From Atherinomorus stipes (Eukaryota; Chordata; Actinopteri; Atheriniformes; Atherinidae): a stretch of DNA of 64,000 nucleotides. Within the stretch, counting starts at the first letter, position 1; every line of letters begins with the position of its first letter. The notes under the pieces are model-generated. The model was not told where the DNA came from, did no database searches, and worked only from the letters and a program-made list of their open reading frames with translations. A program made the position numbers and the translations under genes. The stretch lies in NCBI GenBank assembly GCA_023101725.1, contig JALJCO010003012.1:675001-739000 (forward strand), read 5' to 3'. This document shows, piece by piece, positions 33,871 to 45,700 of the stretch.

Positions 33871-36800
33871 GATGCCTCTCATCATGGCCAAATTAGCATT
33901 TGTTGTGTATTTTGTGCCCAAATTGTATTTCAACATCATTAAAATTGATAGAGTGCTACCTCTTGGGTGTTTATTTAGTTAAGTGGAGGAGAGAGAGATG
34001 AGGGAAAGTTATAACAATCAGCACACTTCTCTCTAGACAGGCCTGGTCGTTCTAACTCCCATTATCCGTTTTCACAGCACCCCAACATGCTCAAGATCAA
34101 GGGGGCAGCCGGGGGCTTGGATTGATTCTCACACACACACACTTGACAGCCATCCTCTCTTTTCCCTTGGCCTTTCTCTCTTTTGCTGCCTTTCCATCTC
34201 CCTCCCTCTGTAATCTCAAGGGCCCTCGCCCCTATAAGACTGTAGTAAACTGTACCAAAACCCTGGCAGTCGTCTCCTTCCTCGCAGGCGAATTACTCTC
34301 TAATCCCTGTAATGAGTCCAAAGATGCTTATTTATGCTGGAGTTAACCTCCACCAGTGAGCCCAGCCCCGGGCCAAACTCACCCCAGCTGAGTGAAGCCT
34401 TTCCTGGGCTGACAAGAGAAGTAGGATGCAGAGAAAGAAAGAAAGAAATGAGGGGGGAGTAGGGGCTTCCCACCTCTTCTCACCACCCCCATTTCTCCTG
34501 CTCTGATCACTATGCTTAATTGCTGATTGCCAAGACGATCAATCGGAACTCCAGGCGCGATAGAGAGCCAATTGCAGGGAGGCTGCTCTCAGATCTACCT
34601 GCTCAGACAGACTTGTACACATTTGCACTCAGATGGGGTTTAATTTTTTGGGGGTGGAGAGGATAAAGCATGAAATGTTTGCCCTCGTGGGGCGAATGCC
34701 CCGAACAATGGCGGGTGGGTGTGCTGGCAGAGCTGATCTTAAATTATTTATGCTACTGACCATTTGTCCTAGAATTTCCTGCAGGTCCCTATAGTGTATG
34801 TCCTTGGTGATGCAAGGCCAAAATTAATCAATTGTATGGTTTAAAGCACCTATATAAGTACCGAAGCAGCCCTAGAATGGATTAAAATAAAATGTACACC
34901 TTGAGGTGGGGGCTGCGGTCCTAGATGATGATTGGTTTGACATTATGCAAAAAACATGGGACTCATCTCGTGTAAACTTGGCGGCCCTCTTTCCCATCAA
35001 GGACATTTTGACTAATGAATCCAACACTAATGCATATAAAGCCAGAGACAGGAAAGACTGGTTGTCAATATTTTATGCACTACATTACATTAATGTGAAG
35101 CAAGTCCCAGAAAGTGAGATTAAGGAGATGTTCGAGATTAAGGATGCATATATGATCAACCTTAATGCCGCTGGGACATGTCATTGTCTTAACATTCAGA
35201 CGGACTTACAATCCGAACCTTTTTGCCGATATTACTCTGCAACTCTAATTGAAGTCCCCAATCCCCAGGAAAGAGACGAGATAAAGAAGAAACATTGCAT
35301 TAAAGTCTATTAATTGAGTTAGGCCATGGATTGAATTAGTTGGAAGTTGGAACAGGGCTGTGGACTTAAGGAAGGTAGCTGGGGCTCAGTTAAGCCTATC
35401 TGTCTTTGGATCTTTTCTAATTCGCAGGCTCCGTGTGGAGAAGAAAAAGAGGAAGAAGCCCACATTCCCAGCGGCTATGCAAAGCAATCTGCACATTCAC
35501 ACGCAGCCATTTAGGGAGCAAATTGGCCCTGTGCCCCCTCTGACGATGGTTTTAAGAGAAAGGGAATTAGGGCGTTGAATCCCTAACTAGATCTCCTTCT
35601 TTGATGAGCCTCTTTATCCGCCTGTCCCTCATCTCCATTTCTTTGATGCCAGGCGTTGATTTTCCTGATTAAATAGTTTTTAAAGTAAAAAGCTCTTCTC
35701 TGGGCTCTGTAATACTGGGTACTTTACTGTACCTATTGTAGGTTCGTTTATGTGCATGCTTGTTGAATGGTCCATCTGAGGTATCCTTTAATTGGAACAG
35801 AGCCCTTGGCTTGCAGATAATATAAGGATAGTACATGCATATTTTTCTCTCAGAAAGAATGTTATCATTAAAGCTCATGCATGGCTTTTACCTCTTCATT
35901 TGAAATGGCTAGAAGGACACGGGGAGCTCTATGATTCACTAATGAAATAAAAGAGTAAAAATATCTGTGCTTTTTCACTTCAACAGACTTCTATCTCTAA
36001 TCCCTCTGCCAATGCTGTGAGCTCTTACCTACTTTTCAACAGGTAAGGGAATTACATCCCTCTTGTATTGAAGAGATATTTCCAACAACTTATACTGCTT
36101 TCAAAGAGTGAGTGACATCACTTGCACGCCAAGAAAACATGAAACAAACAAAAAAGCATTTATTTGTTGACACCGGAGAGGATTTTTGACACCTGTATAT
36201 CTTTTTTCTTGTGGCATGTCCAATACGTCAATGGGAGTTACAAGTATCTCACATTTCATCTATTCAATAAAAAGCATGCCAAACATAAAACGCCAAAAAT
36301 TCCTCCAAGGTAGTGAAATCCTCGGTGTGCTGAAGTTCAGGGCTGCAGCCGCTGCAGGTTTGTGTATTATGAGACTTCTTTCAACACCTGCCGGGCTTCG
36401 GATACCACCGGGCCCAATTATCTTCGTCTGCCTCTTCTTCTTAACCACCTCCTCAGTCTAACAGGTCAGGGGGACAATCAATCACACCTAAAATAAGGAA
36501 GTAATTTCCTGCGCTTTTATCAGGGCGTTGAGGTTTTGTCTGGTTGCATTTCGCACATAGATGGAGCAGCGCTGGTTTGGGAATACACAGAATTTGGCCT
36601 CTTCTCTTTTGTTCTCAAGACTCAGGATAATTTGGGATTTTTATATTATCTATATGTTCACCTCAATATGTGTAGCCGGGGATGAGAAAACACAGAGATC
36701 AGGAAAACGCACCGAAGAGTGTTGTATCTTATGATGTGAGTCAATAAAGGTTGTGCTTCTGTATAACTTTAAAAAGCTGCTTCCTCCTCCACCGTGTCAG

Positions 36801-36960
36801 AAGCAAACATCGCTGACAGCATGCATGCATGCAGTCGGCGCTGTGGTGGGCGGATTCATAGAAACTCAGTATTATATACTTTTATATACTGTACATACAT
36901 TTATTTTTATGCATGCCGTTTAAAACTATCCTTGTTGCATCCTTCATAAATCACCTTGAT
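33871..36960. other. pex2-zfhx4 intergenic, complex sequence
   Basis: Apart from the doubtful ORF at 34906 no gene is visible. The stretch 34290-34860 has little simple repeat and several ATTA/CAATTA cores, as in conserved developmental enhancers. No transposon ends were recognised here. Confidence 0.4.
34906..35313 (+). CDS. unrecognised small ORF, doubtful
   Basis: The frame is open from 34891 to the TAA at 35311-35313; the first ATG, at 34942, would give about 123 residues (MQKTWDSSRVNLAALFPIKD onward). The composition is more protein-like than the other long frames in the window: many Asp, Glu, Lys, Asn and Ile, few Ser, Leu and Cys, and third positions are mixed. A TATA-like TATATAAG precedes it at about 34851. 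I recognise no domain. ORFs of this length are expected by chance in 64 kb of six-frame sequence, and the region also looks like conserved non-coding DNA. Confidence 0.15.
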   Translation: MGAAVLDDDWFDIMQKTWDSSRVNLAALFPIKDILTNESNTNAYKARDRKDWLSIFYALHYINVKQVPESEIKEMFEIKDAYMINLNAAGTCHCLNIQTDLQSEPFCRYYSATLIEVPNPQERDEIKKKHCIKVY

Positions 36961-36961
36961 A

Positions 36962-38088
36962 TACTGTACTTGAAAGTTTACATCCCCTTCCATTAAAGAC
37001 AGAAGATATCAGCTGCCAGTGAAATATGTTGAAATTGACAAAAATAATAATAAATAAAATTTTTATGAACATCATAACACTTATTTTGTATTTGTATCAA
37101 CAGAAATATTAAAAATAAATAGACAGAAAATAAAACAACTATAGAAGAATGATGGCTCCTGAGGTAAAACACTTTGAGGCAATCACTGCAATCAGATGTT
37201 TTCTGTAATGTTTAAGAATATTTCTGCACCTGTTCACAGGTATTTTGACCCACTGTTCGTGAGCAAGGTGCTTTACCCAGCTAACAGAAGAACGTTCCAC
37301 GAACGTTCCCCAACGTTGCATTAAGGTCGCAGGAACGTTCACCGCTACCTGCGGCCAACGTTCACTGAACGCCGTCATGGAAAGTTTTCTAAAGGTTCCG
37401 GGAACGTTCGCAGCTGACCTTGCACGAACGTTTCCCAAACGTTACGGCAACGCTAGGTGAAGGTCGCTCAGTGAACGATTCGGCAACGTTTCGGCGACGT
37501 TCACTGAGGGTCTGCGAACATTCCCGGAACTTTTGGAAAACTTTCCATGACGAAATTGAGAAAACGGCTAATGGTCACGCAGCAACCTCCCAGCAACTTT
37601 TAATGAACGTTCACAGAACGTTCTCCAAACGTCCAGGCAACGTTCCCTTAAGGTGGCGCTGCAACCTTTAAAGAATGTTCGGGGTACGTTCTCCAAACGT
37701 CCATGCACCGCCGCTGAAGGTTGCGCTGCAACCTCCCAGCAACTTTTATGAAACATTCGCTGAACATTCTCCGAACGTCCCCTAAATGCTAAATAATGTA
37801 ACCTTTAGGGGACGTTTAGGTAACGTTTGTGGAACATTCCTTAGAGGTCACAGCTGTGTAGCCATTAGGGAACCTTCAAGCAACATTCACAGTCTGGGAG
37901 TTTTTTTTGTTTTGTTTTTTAAGTGATTTTTTTAAAACAAAAATTCAAAATCAACTTTTTATTTTACTTAATTCTAATTTAGTAAATTTTTATTCATTGT
38001 AATTTTTTCAGTTTGACATATCTGAATTACTATTGAAAATTTAGCCTTTTCTTTAATGAGGAGGTATGTAAACTGTCAACCACAACTG
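36962..38088. mobile_element. Tc1-derived MITE split by an AACGTT-rich element
   Basis: The left end CTGTACTTGAAAGTTTACA and right end TGTAAACTGTCAACCACAACTG, followed by TA (38089-38090), are inverted. Without the 37276-37894 insertion it is about 510 bp, the size of the intact relative at 40524-41060, and the two halves join at the same point (after GAGCAAGGTGCTT). Confidence 0.75.
37276..37894. repeat. AACGTT-rich foldback element
   Basis: This 0.6 kb insertion consists largely of degenerate GAACGTTC / CAACGTT words spaced roughly 15-30 bp apart, with much higher GC than its surroundings. It contains a 38 bp inverted repeat (37376-37413 and 37512-37549, three mismatches, 98 bp loop), and its outer ends (CCCAGCTAACAGAAGAACGTT and complement CCCAGACTGTGAATGTT) are weakly inverted. 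I do not recognise a named family. The open frames on either strand are consequences of the repeated words. Confidence 0.65.
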
Positions 38089-38090
38089 TA

Positions 38091-40123
38091 AATGCCCCAT
38101 TATAATTTTAACAGTATAAATCTTCTGTATTGAACACTAAATAACATTTTCCTAAAACGAAAAGAGACCTATATGAAAAGACCCCAAGCGGGATTATTTC
38201 CTAACATGCTTCATATTTCACATCCTCTTACTTTAACACAGGAATAAAGAGATTGAAGCAGACTGCATCTAACCTGTCCTCTGATTGGATGAGCTGGGAC
38301 AGGAGCGGTGAGGGGGTAGGACCAGAGGGCATCGTGGAGATTACACACAGGTGTGTTGTGTCCGCCTGCGGTTACCTCTTCCAAAGCCAAGCCTGTTTTT
38401 GTGTTTGTGCGTGCATGTGTGCGCATGTGTGTGTGTTTATCCATCTCAGTCCTCTCCCTACTGATGTCTAGAACAGACTAAATGAGCAATAATCTGCACA
38501 CATCCCTCCAGATGGCCCAGTGAATTTCCTGTGGCTTAAGGCGCCAGCTGAGCTCTTTGAAAGTTTTGATAACTTCTGCAAATGTGATTGAACCTCTGCT
38601 TGTTCAGGAATGTGATGCAGGACACAATGTGCTTATTTCTATTTCCCCTAAAAGATGAAAAAGGAGGCACGCGCTTATCTAAAGTACTAAGGCACATACT
38701 GGGTGTAAAAAAAAAAAAAAAGTCACATGTATTTAAAAAATGATTCATTTTGTCTTGAGATGCATAATAAAAAGATTTAGCTGTTTTCATGCCATTTTAT
38801 GTAGCCGGAACACAGATCATAGACTTGTTTCTGTAAATATGTTTTAGTGAGCAAAAAGCAGTTTATTGTGCAAACATCCACAACTTGTCAATAACTACAG
38901 ATGAAGACAGTAGAGCAGAGCTTTATTCCCCATCATCTGTCAATCAGGGCTTCTTCAAGACTCTCAATGCACACAAGTCACCAAATACAGGCAGAAACAC
39001 GTGTAAAGTGTCATTAATATTTGATAACGTCCTGCCAATCTGACCAGAATTACTTCAGTTTGTTGACAAACTCCAGTGTTTCAAATCTCAGAGCCAAGTT
39101 GAGAAAGAATATACGTAGAAACACAATATTGGCCATTAATGGAGGGAAATTCAGGAGGGAAAGGTTCAGCAGGTAAAGAGAGAAGGCATGTAGATATGGC
39201 TTTTCTATTTGGGAAAGATAACAAGAGGAATTTCTAAATTGCATGTGCAGGCGACACTGAACAATGAGAACAGCAGGTAGAGAAAAGCCTAACCCCGTTA
39301 AGTATGAGGCAGCCAGGTAATGACAATCTATTTGCGCATTTCAGCATCTTGGAATCTTCGGCCTGCTGGGGTAAGAAAGAAATATAATTTTTGTGGTTGC
39401 TATGGATACCTGCGTGTGAAGGTTTCGCTGCAAGCCTCGACTCCTCCTGGAGATCAGTGAACCGCACATGTCAACCAGCATTAACCTGCTCGGTCCAGCA
39501 GATGCACCAAAACACGCACACACGTATGCAGCATGCACGCACGCACAAGAGAGATGATAAACACACAGGAGCATGCACATTACCGCTCTCATCTCAGCAG
39601 AAAGTACAGTACAAACTCAAGTGCAAACACACAAACACACAGAGGTGAGCAGAGCTGAGTCTTGTCAGAGCTGATAGACTCTTGAGTGAACATGGAGCAG
39701 CAACCAGAAGAAAAAACAGCTATAATGTTGCTCCGCTGCGCTACATGAGGGAGAAACCTGCAGTAAGGACTTGTGTAGTTCAACACACAGTTGTGCGGTT
39801 TGTTTTTCACTCATGTATTGTTTGTGATAATTATTATCCCCCATGTCCTAATTCAGTGCAGTTTATGTGTTGGTTTAGCTTAACATGCAGTGCATTAAGC
39901 CTGCTTGAGAGGATTGCTCTACCACAACAGCTAAATAATGCATTATTCTTTTAATATCCTTCAATTAATATATGTGCAGGCTATAACTGACCTCTTTTCC
40001 AAGAACAGTTGTGTTTTATAATGTGGAAAATGCTTTCTGCTTGTTGGTCTGTGCCTCATATTTTTCTTGTCCCTTATTTAGTTACATAATTCAAATTAAA
40101 TAAAGTTTTGGGTTTTTTTATTT
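38091..40123. other. intergenic, no gene seen
   Basis: AT-rich with an A-run near 38708-38721 and CA/GCAC microsatellite-like DNA at 39520-39640. Short frames only. Confidence 0.5.
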
Positions 40124-40523
40124 GTTAAAACTAGGGTTGTTCAATCTTGACTCTTTTTCTGATAACCGATATTGTCCAACTCTTTATTTTCGACATTCGA
40201 TTCAACCGATACTGATATATGCAGACAACTGTGAGGTTGTATCTCCCATATTTTGAGAAATACAACTATATTTTGCTCCGAAAGCAAAGATCCCAACATA
40301 GCCTTATTTCAGCCGGAGGAGTTCATTTTAGACATCTGGCTGCCAGATATCAGATACTAGCAGGTATTAGCCAACAAAAGCGTCTGCATCTTTGTACATT
40401 CTCAAAAAGAGGCTTGAATCAAAACTGTTAAATTATGTTCAGTGTCTAATACTTTATACTCCAAATGCTAATTACAGCTGAGGACCTAAAATGATTAATT
40501 TCTCTTAGATGTGTATGTGTATA

Positions 40524-41060
40524 CAGTCGTCCTCAAAACTATTCATAGCCTCAAATTAAAGAAGGAAATAAATCTGCTGTCAGTGCAATAAATGAGATTG
40601 ACAAAAGTAATAATAAATAACAATGTGATTAAAATCATGACATTGATTTTGAATTGTAGTTTGACAGAAATATCAAAAGCAAACACACAAAAAATAAAAC
40701 TAGTGAACAAGCACGATGGCGCTCCGAAGCAAAAATTTTGTTGAGCACCACTTTGAGACAATCATTGCAATCAGGTGTTTTCTCTAATGTTCAAAAAGAC
40801 GTCTGCACCTGTTGACAGGTATTTTAGTCCACTTTTCATGGGAAAGGTGCGCTGATGTGTCTGGGACAGGTTTGTTTGTTTCTTTTTATTATTATTATTA
40901 TTTCCAACCACAATTTGAAAACAATATTTTATTTCACTAAAATATAATTTTGGAGATTTTTATTTATTATTGGTTTCTTTAGTTTCTTGTTATTGGAATT
41001 ACTATTGTGAATTTAGCCTTTTCTTTAATTGGAAGGTATGAATAAGTTTGAGGACGACTG
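40524..41060. mobile_element. Tc1-derived MITE, intact copy (537 bp)
   Basis: The terminal inverted repeats CAGTCGTCCTCAAAAC and GTTTGAGGACGACTG are complete and TA flanks both ends (40522-40523 and 41061-41062). It has no coding capacity. Of the four relatives in this window it is the best preserved. Confidence 0.88.
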
Positions 41061-41189
41061 TATGTCTCATAATATCCAATGTGTCTGTCTTTATGTGTTT
41101 CTTTGCATCTGGGGAGTCTAAAGAACAATCAGGATCTAGGTTGGGGGGTATGGGGATGGTATGGGAGTACTTGTCATGTGACTCATGGC

Positions 41190-41325
41190 AGCAACTGGGC
41201 CCCTGTTCATACTGTAAGCCGTAGATAGCTTCTGGGGAGTCCCATCTTTACAAATGTACTTGATTGTATGTCTCTGTATTTGCATTTTAAACTGATTTGT
41301 AAAATAAAACTGAACTGAACTGAAC
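41190..41325 (+). repeat. possible LINE-type retrotransposon 3' tail
   Basis: A short unique segment ends GATTTGTAAAATAAAAC followed by three TGAAC units (41311-41325). Fish L2-like LINE and related SINE tails end in short TGAA-type repeats. Only the tail would be present. Confidence 0.35.
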
Positions 41326-41363
41326 ATGTGGCTAATTATAACGGTTCTGACAACTTGGTAATT

Positions 41364-41870
41364 TAAAGCTAGGGTTGGAAATGTCGGAAAAACGGTTTGA
41401 GCAAGCAACATTTTTTAAAAACACAGCATCCAAAACCACGCCTTCAGAACACAGGAACTCGTACGGCAATGTTTTTACGAACAGGTTAACGATAACAGCC
41501 GAGTGGATAGCTCGTTAGCTTGATAGTTAACAGCTGACAAACCATGTTTTTAAAAGCTTTAATCCACTCACCTCCAACTCCTTCTGCGGTGTAGAAAATC
41601 CACAGTGCAAACGTCAACGCCTCCAAGACTTAATACTTATCTGTTGTTTTGTTTTGTTGGCGCAATAGCAGTTAGCAGTCTGTTAGCTATATTTGTTTAC
41701 AGTAAGCGACGCACAAGGGGGTCATGTGGGGGACAGTAAGGGGGGTGGGACAGAGAAGACACATAAAGGCATCGATTCATTCTTTCGATAAGTTGCGAAT
41801 TAAATTCTCCTTTGGTGAATAGGAGAGGGGTAGACGAACAGAACTCTCAGAAGTTGACTTTTTTCTTCCT
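41364..41870. repeat. dispersed repeat related to 23097-23706, copy 2
   Basis: The segment starting AGCTAGGGTTGGAAATGTCG shares GAGCAAGC, CACAGGAA, CGAGTGGATAGCTCGTTAGC, CTTCTGCGGTGTA and similar words, in the same order, with 23097-23560. The right boundary is obscured by the low-complexity tract after 41870. Confidence 0.5.
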
Positions 41871-41879
41871 TTTTAATAA

Positions 41880-42200
41880 TACAATATATTACTCTTAGGA
41901 GGAAGACCATTCAAGGAAAAAAAAAATTTAGAGAATAATACTGTTAAACAAAAAAAAAAAAAAAAATAAAATAGAAAATTAAGGAATAAATAAAATTTTT
42001 TTGGTGTTTATTATATATAGGGGAATGAGGAGAAAATCTTTGTTTGCTTTTTTTCTAAAAAAATAACAATAATTTCTATTTATTCTAATATTAATATGAT
42101 AAAATAAACCCCCCCCCTACTCGTCCCCCCCCCCTTACTTTGAGGGGGAATTTGGGGGTTTAAAAAAAAAAAAACTAGGGAGACACTCTTTCGTAATTTA
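41880..42200. repeat. low-complexity A/T-rich and C-rich tract
   Basis: A-runs, T-runs, two C-runs (about 42111-42117 and 42126-42134) and an A-run follow one another with almost no complex sequence. It resembles the tract at 5210-5480 on the opposite strand. Base accuracy here may be poor. Confidence 0.7.
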
Positions 42201-42750
42201 TTTTTTTTCTTAACCGGTTGCTAGCAGTTAGCCTTTAGCAAACTCCGACCGCAGCTTGACCTAGATTCTCCAAATAAGGTCATAGCCAAATAAGGTGTAG
42301 CCAATCAAAATTAAGTCAACGTGGTCTCCGGGTAAAGCTCCATATCATCACCGGACCCAACTGTATTACTGAGCAAGTGAGGTCTGGAACATTTCAAAAC
42401 AATACTCCGCTGTAAAAAATGCCGTTTTTTTCTTTGGAGTATTTACATCTGCAGTAATGCCAACAACATAAACTAGTTTTTAACTGCTATGTCATCACTC
42501 CTTTAAAGCAAGTCAGTCTGTAGCAGAAGCAGCTGCACTGTAGTCACATGACTCCGAAAGGAATGCTGGGATATGAAGTTAGTCCAGAATAACAGGACAT
42601 TGACACACGCTGAAGCAGTACTGATGGAAGGAAATCTTGTGGGATATCGTTAGTAAAATTATCGGTTAAAAAAAAGCAATCCTGATATTTTTCGATTTCA
42701 CATTTTAATGCAAATATTGGCCGATGATATCGGACATCCCTACTTAAAAC

Positions 42751-45700
42751 TGATTTTTCTAGAATAAGACTTGTGATCTGGCCTGTGAATGAGCCCATCC
42801 TTTTTAGGCTGTGTAATAACGCAATGTATAAAAAAGGGGAATAAATTGGTACCCCAGGTTATCAGAAATTCCAGCTAAAAATCTCTTTGTTTTCATCCAG
42901 TTCACAAACACGGCCGACTTTTCTCGGCAGGGCCCCTCACTGACACTCTGGGCTCGTTGTCAAGTATTATGTTCTCAAGTGTTTGCGTTTGTCTTGTGAG
43001 CCAAGCTGCTGGAGTCCTCTCTGCCCCATCCACATAAGGCCTACGCAACAACCAGCAGTCATATCTCTCCTTGTCTATCTGGGAGCCCGGCGTGTTTTCC
43101 CTTAAAGTCAAATTAAAAAGGTATGCCAGAAAAGAGAGCGTATCTGCAATTCAGAACACATTTTTCTATCAGACAGGAGATATATTGCCGACTAAGTATT
43201 GTCAGATGTTGGCAAATTCCACATATTTTTCATATCCGGCCCACTGGAACTTGGGGCCGCTTCAAGACTCAAGGCACATCATCGACAAAGACTCTGCTTG
43301 ACCTCAGGAGCACAGGCAGAAATGAACCAAATATTCATTCTGTTTTGTACAAAAGTATTTTCTCTGATCTAAATGCAATATCACCGACTATAAATCATTT
43401 AGGAATTCATTTGGAAATCATTTGAAAAACACATTTATTTGGGGAGGGGGGGTGTTCATCAATAAACGTGGCTTCTGTGGAAAGTTTTATTTATATATTC
43501 ATGCATTCAGTAGATTCAGTTATTCATGTATTCACTCATTCACAAGGCCCAGTCAGTCAGTGGCTGTGCGTCTGGCCCCTTGTGTGTGTGCGTGTGTGTG
43601 TGACCTGCGGCATAGCCCTGCTATGCTGCGGGCTTGTGCTGTTCCCCAGGGGGCTCTCATCTTTTACTGAGCCCTGACAGAGGATGGAGGCTGGGAGAGG
43701 GGTCCGCTGCATTAAAAAGCCTTTACCTAGCTCTGATTTATCACCCCTGCCTCACACACACACACGCACAAACCCGCTTACCAACCCCACGCCATCTCAC
43801 CATTCCTCGCCGCTGCTCAACTCTACACTCTATCAAACACACAGACATATAGATGCATGCACACGCCCAACCTCATGCACGCACACACACATTCACACAC
43901 CATCAAACCCATACTCATTCCATCATAAGATGGCTGCCTTGGAGAAAAAGTGAGGGTGCAAAGCGCCGCACTGCACCGCAGTGGTGATTTTGCATTTTAA
44001 TGGAGCCCCCCTTCCTCTCCCACTCCCCACTCGGTTGGTAATTCTGGTGGGTTGTGGGCTGGTAGGCAGCAAGCCATCAGCTACCTCACCACAGGAAGAC
44101 AGAGTGACACAATTACAGGACAGCGTTTCCTGGGTACATCACCTGCAAACGGCTGCATTTGAATGTGACTGCCACAGAGGAGGCGGGAGCAGGGCGCAGG
44201 GAGAGATGGGGATTTGTTTGTGTTTGCACTGTGGATGGAGGAAGATTGTCACTGCGCCACAAAAAGGAGTCCAGATGACAGTCTCACACCCAAACACACC
44301 TGTAATTGCAAATGAAAATACCTGTATGGACGCAAGAAAAATCTGTAGCTTCACACTTACAACAGAGTCGTGGATAAAAGTGAGCGCTATCTATAAATGC
44401 TTAACAACAAACACAAATGCACATGCAGTTAAAAGCAGACACAGAAAGAACACAACACTTTGTCCTTGAGAGGGTCCAAGACTTTGTAATCATATTCATT
44501 CATTCATTCATACATATGGGTGGAATACATTTGCTCCATCTCTCCGCTCGAGTTATTGCATGAGTGCTGATAAAAACCCGGGCCAAGGGGGGGAAAGAAA
44601 AGAAGACACAAAGAATGAATTTAATTTAATCTCTGAATAAAACCCTTTTCTCCAACACACATTAATAAGAGATGAATGGACAAGAAGTTGTATTTTAGCA
44701 TTCCTAAATTTAGTCATTGTGATTTTTATTCAGCCTTTGTTCAGACATGAGACGCCAGGTAAAATCATGGGTCCAACAAGGAGGGTTTTTGTTTTTGAGA
44801 TGTAATGTTTGAGATGTATGATTTAAACCATAATAATGGAAAACAATGAAAGGAAAACGGATATTCCAAATGCAAAATCATCTTTAAAAAGCCTAAGCAT
44901 GCCGGGTTTGTTATATCACCTGTTTCTAAGCTTTGCCTTGCACCTGTTTGTACATTTTTTACTGGCCTTCACTACTAAAAGCTTTCTTTTAGTGTCTGAA
45001 GTTTCCAACAAAAGCGACAATCAGAGCAGTGGATGAAATATTTGAGGAACTGCAAAGCTGTGTTTGAATCAAAAACTTCCAATCAATTTTTCTGAAGAAG
45101 GTCTTATAGCTGATGTGCATGCGTGCTTGTGCCGTGAAGGTGAGACTGTGATGCTCAGTGGCTTGAAGCTTTAATCTTTTGTGTGCACATAAGCCAATAC
45201 GACATCAGTTTCTGGAGTGATGATGCAAGCAGGCTGCTCCTGCATCATTCAGTGTGTCTAAAACAAGAACACATACAGTAATGCTCATCATGGAGTTATC
45301 CCTATTTGTTCTAATAACTTAAATTAAAGAAATGTTTTAGCTGTGAATATTTTAAAAGTGGACATTGATAAACAGTTTTACCTTCCAGTCATTTTAGATT
45401 TAAGTGTGTGTGCCATGTGAGAGAATAGCCTCTTATCATCCACATTCTTAGATGTTAGTTGAGCAGAAGTGTTTGATTTAATGTCCATATGAAGGTCTTT
45501 TTCTTTTTACTTTAAGCAGGAACATTTTGCTACTAATGTCTGTGCTTGTGTGTTTTAGTGTTTCTGTGTGTGCTGAGGAAATAGAGGGTGCGAGGAAGGC
45601 TGCTGCAGCTGTAGCCTCCAAAACCATAATTCATTGTCGGTCATGCTACAATCTAGATTACATCTCTTGCAGCTTAAAAGTGTATTTTCCTATAAACAGC

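Larger units (their letters stand above)
40132..42742. mobile_element. hAT-like element, composite with nested insertions
   Basis: The left end TAGGGTTGTTCAATCTTGAC and right end GATATCGGACATCCCTA are flanked by GTTAAAAC (40124-40131) and CTTAAAAC (42743-42750), 7 of 8 matching. Sub-terminal CCGATA/TATCGG words are present at both ends. It contains an intact Tc1-derived MITE, an apparent retroelement 3' tail and a repeat related to 23097-23706. No transposase remains. Confidence 0.7.

Noticed and set aside
37139..37671. ORFs on both strands with repeated NVPG/AFSERW words
   Set aside because: They are translations of the AACGTT-rich repeat, similar on both strands because the repeat is palindromic.
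43981..44469. 162-codon ORF on the + strand
   Set aside because: It begins with GTG, has no protein-like composition or domain, and a same-region minus-strand frame is also open.
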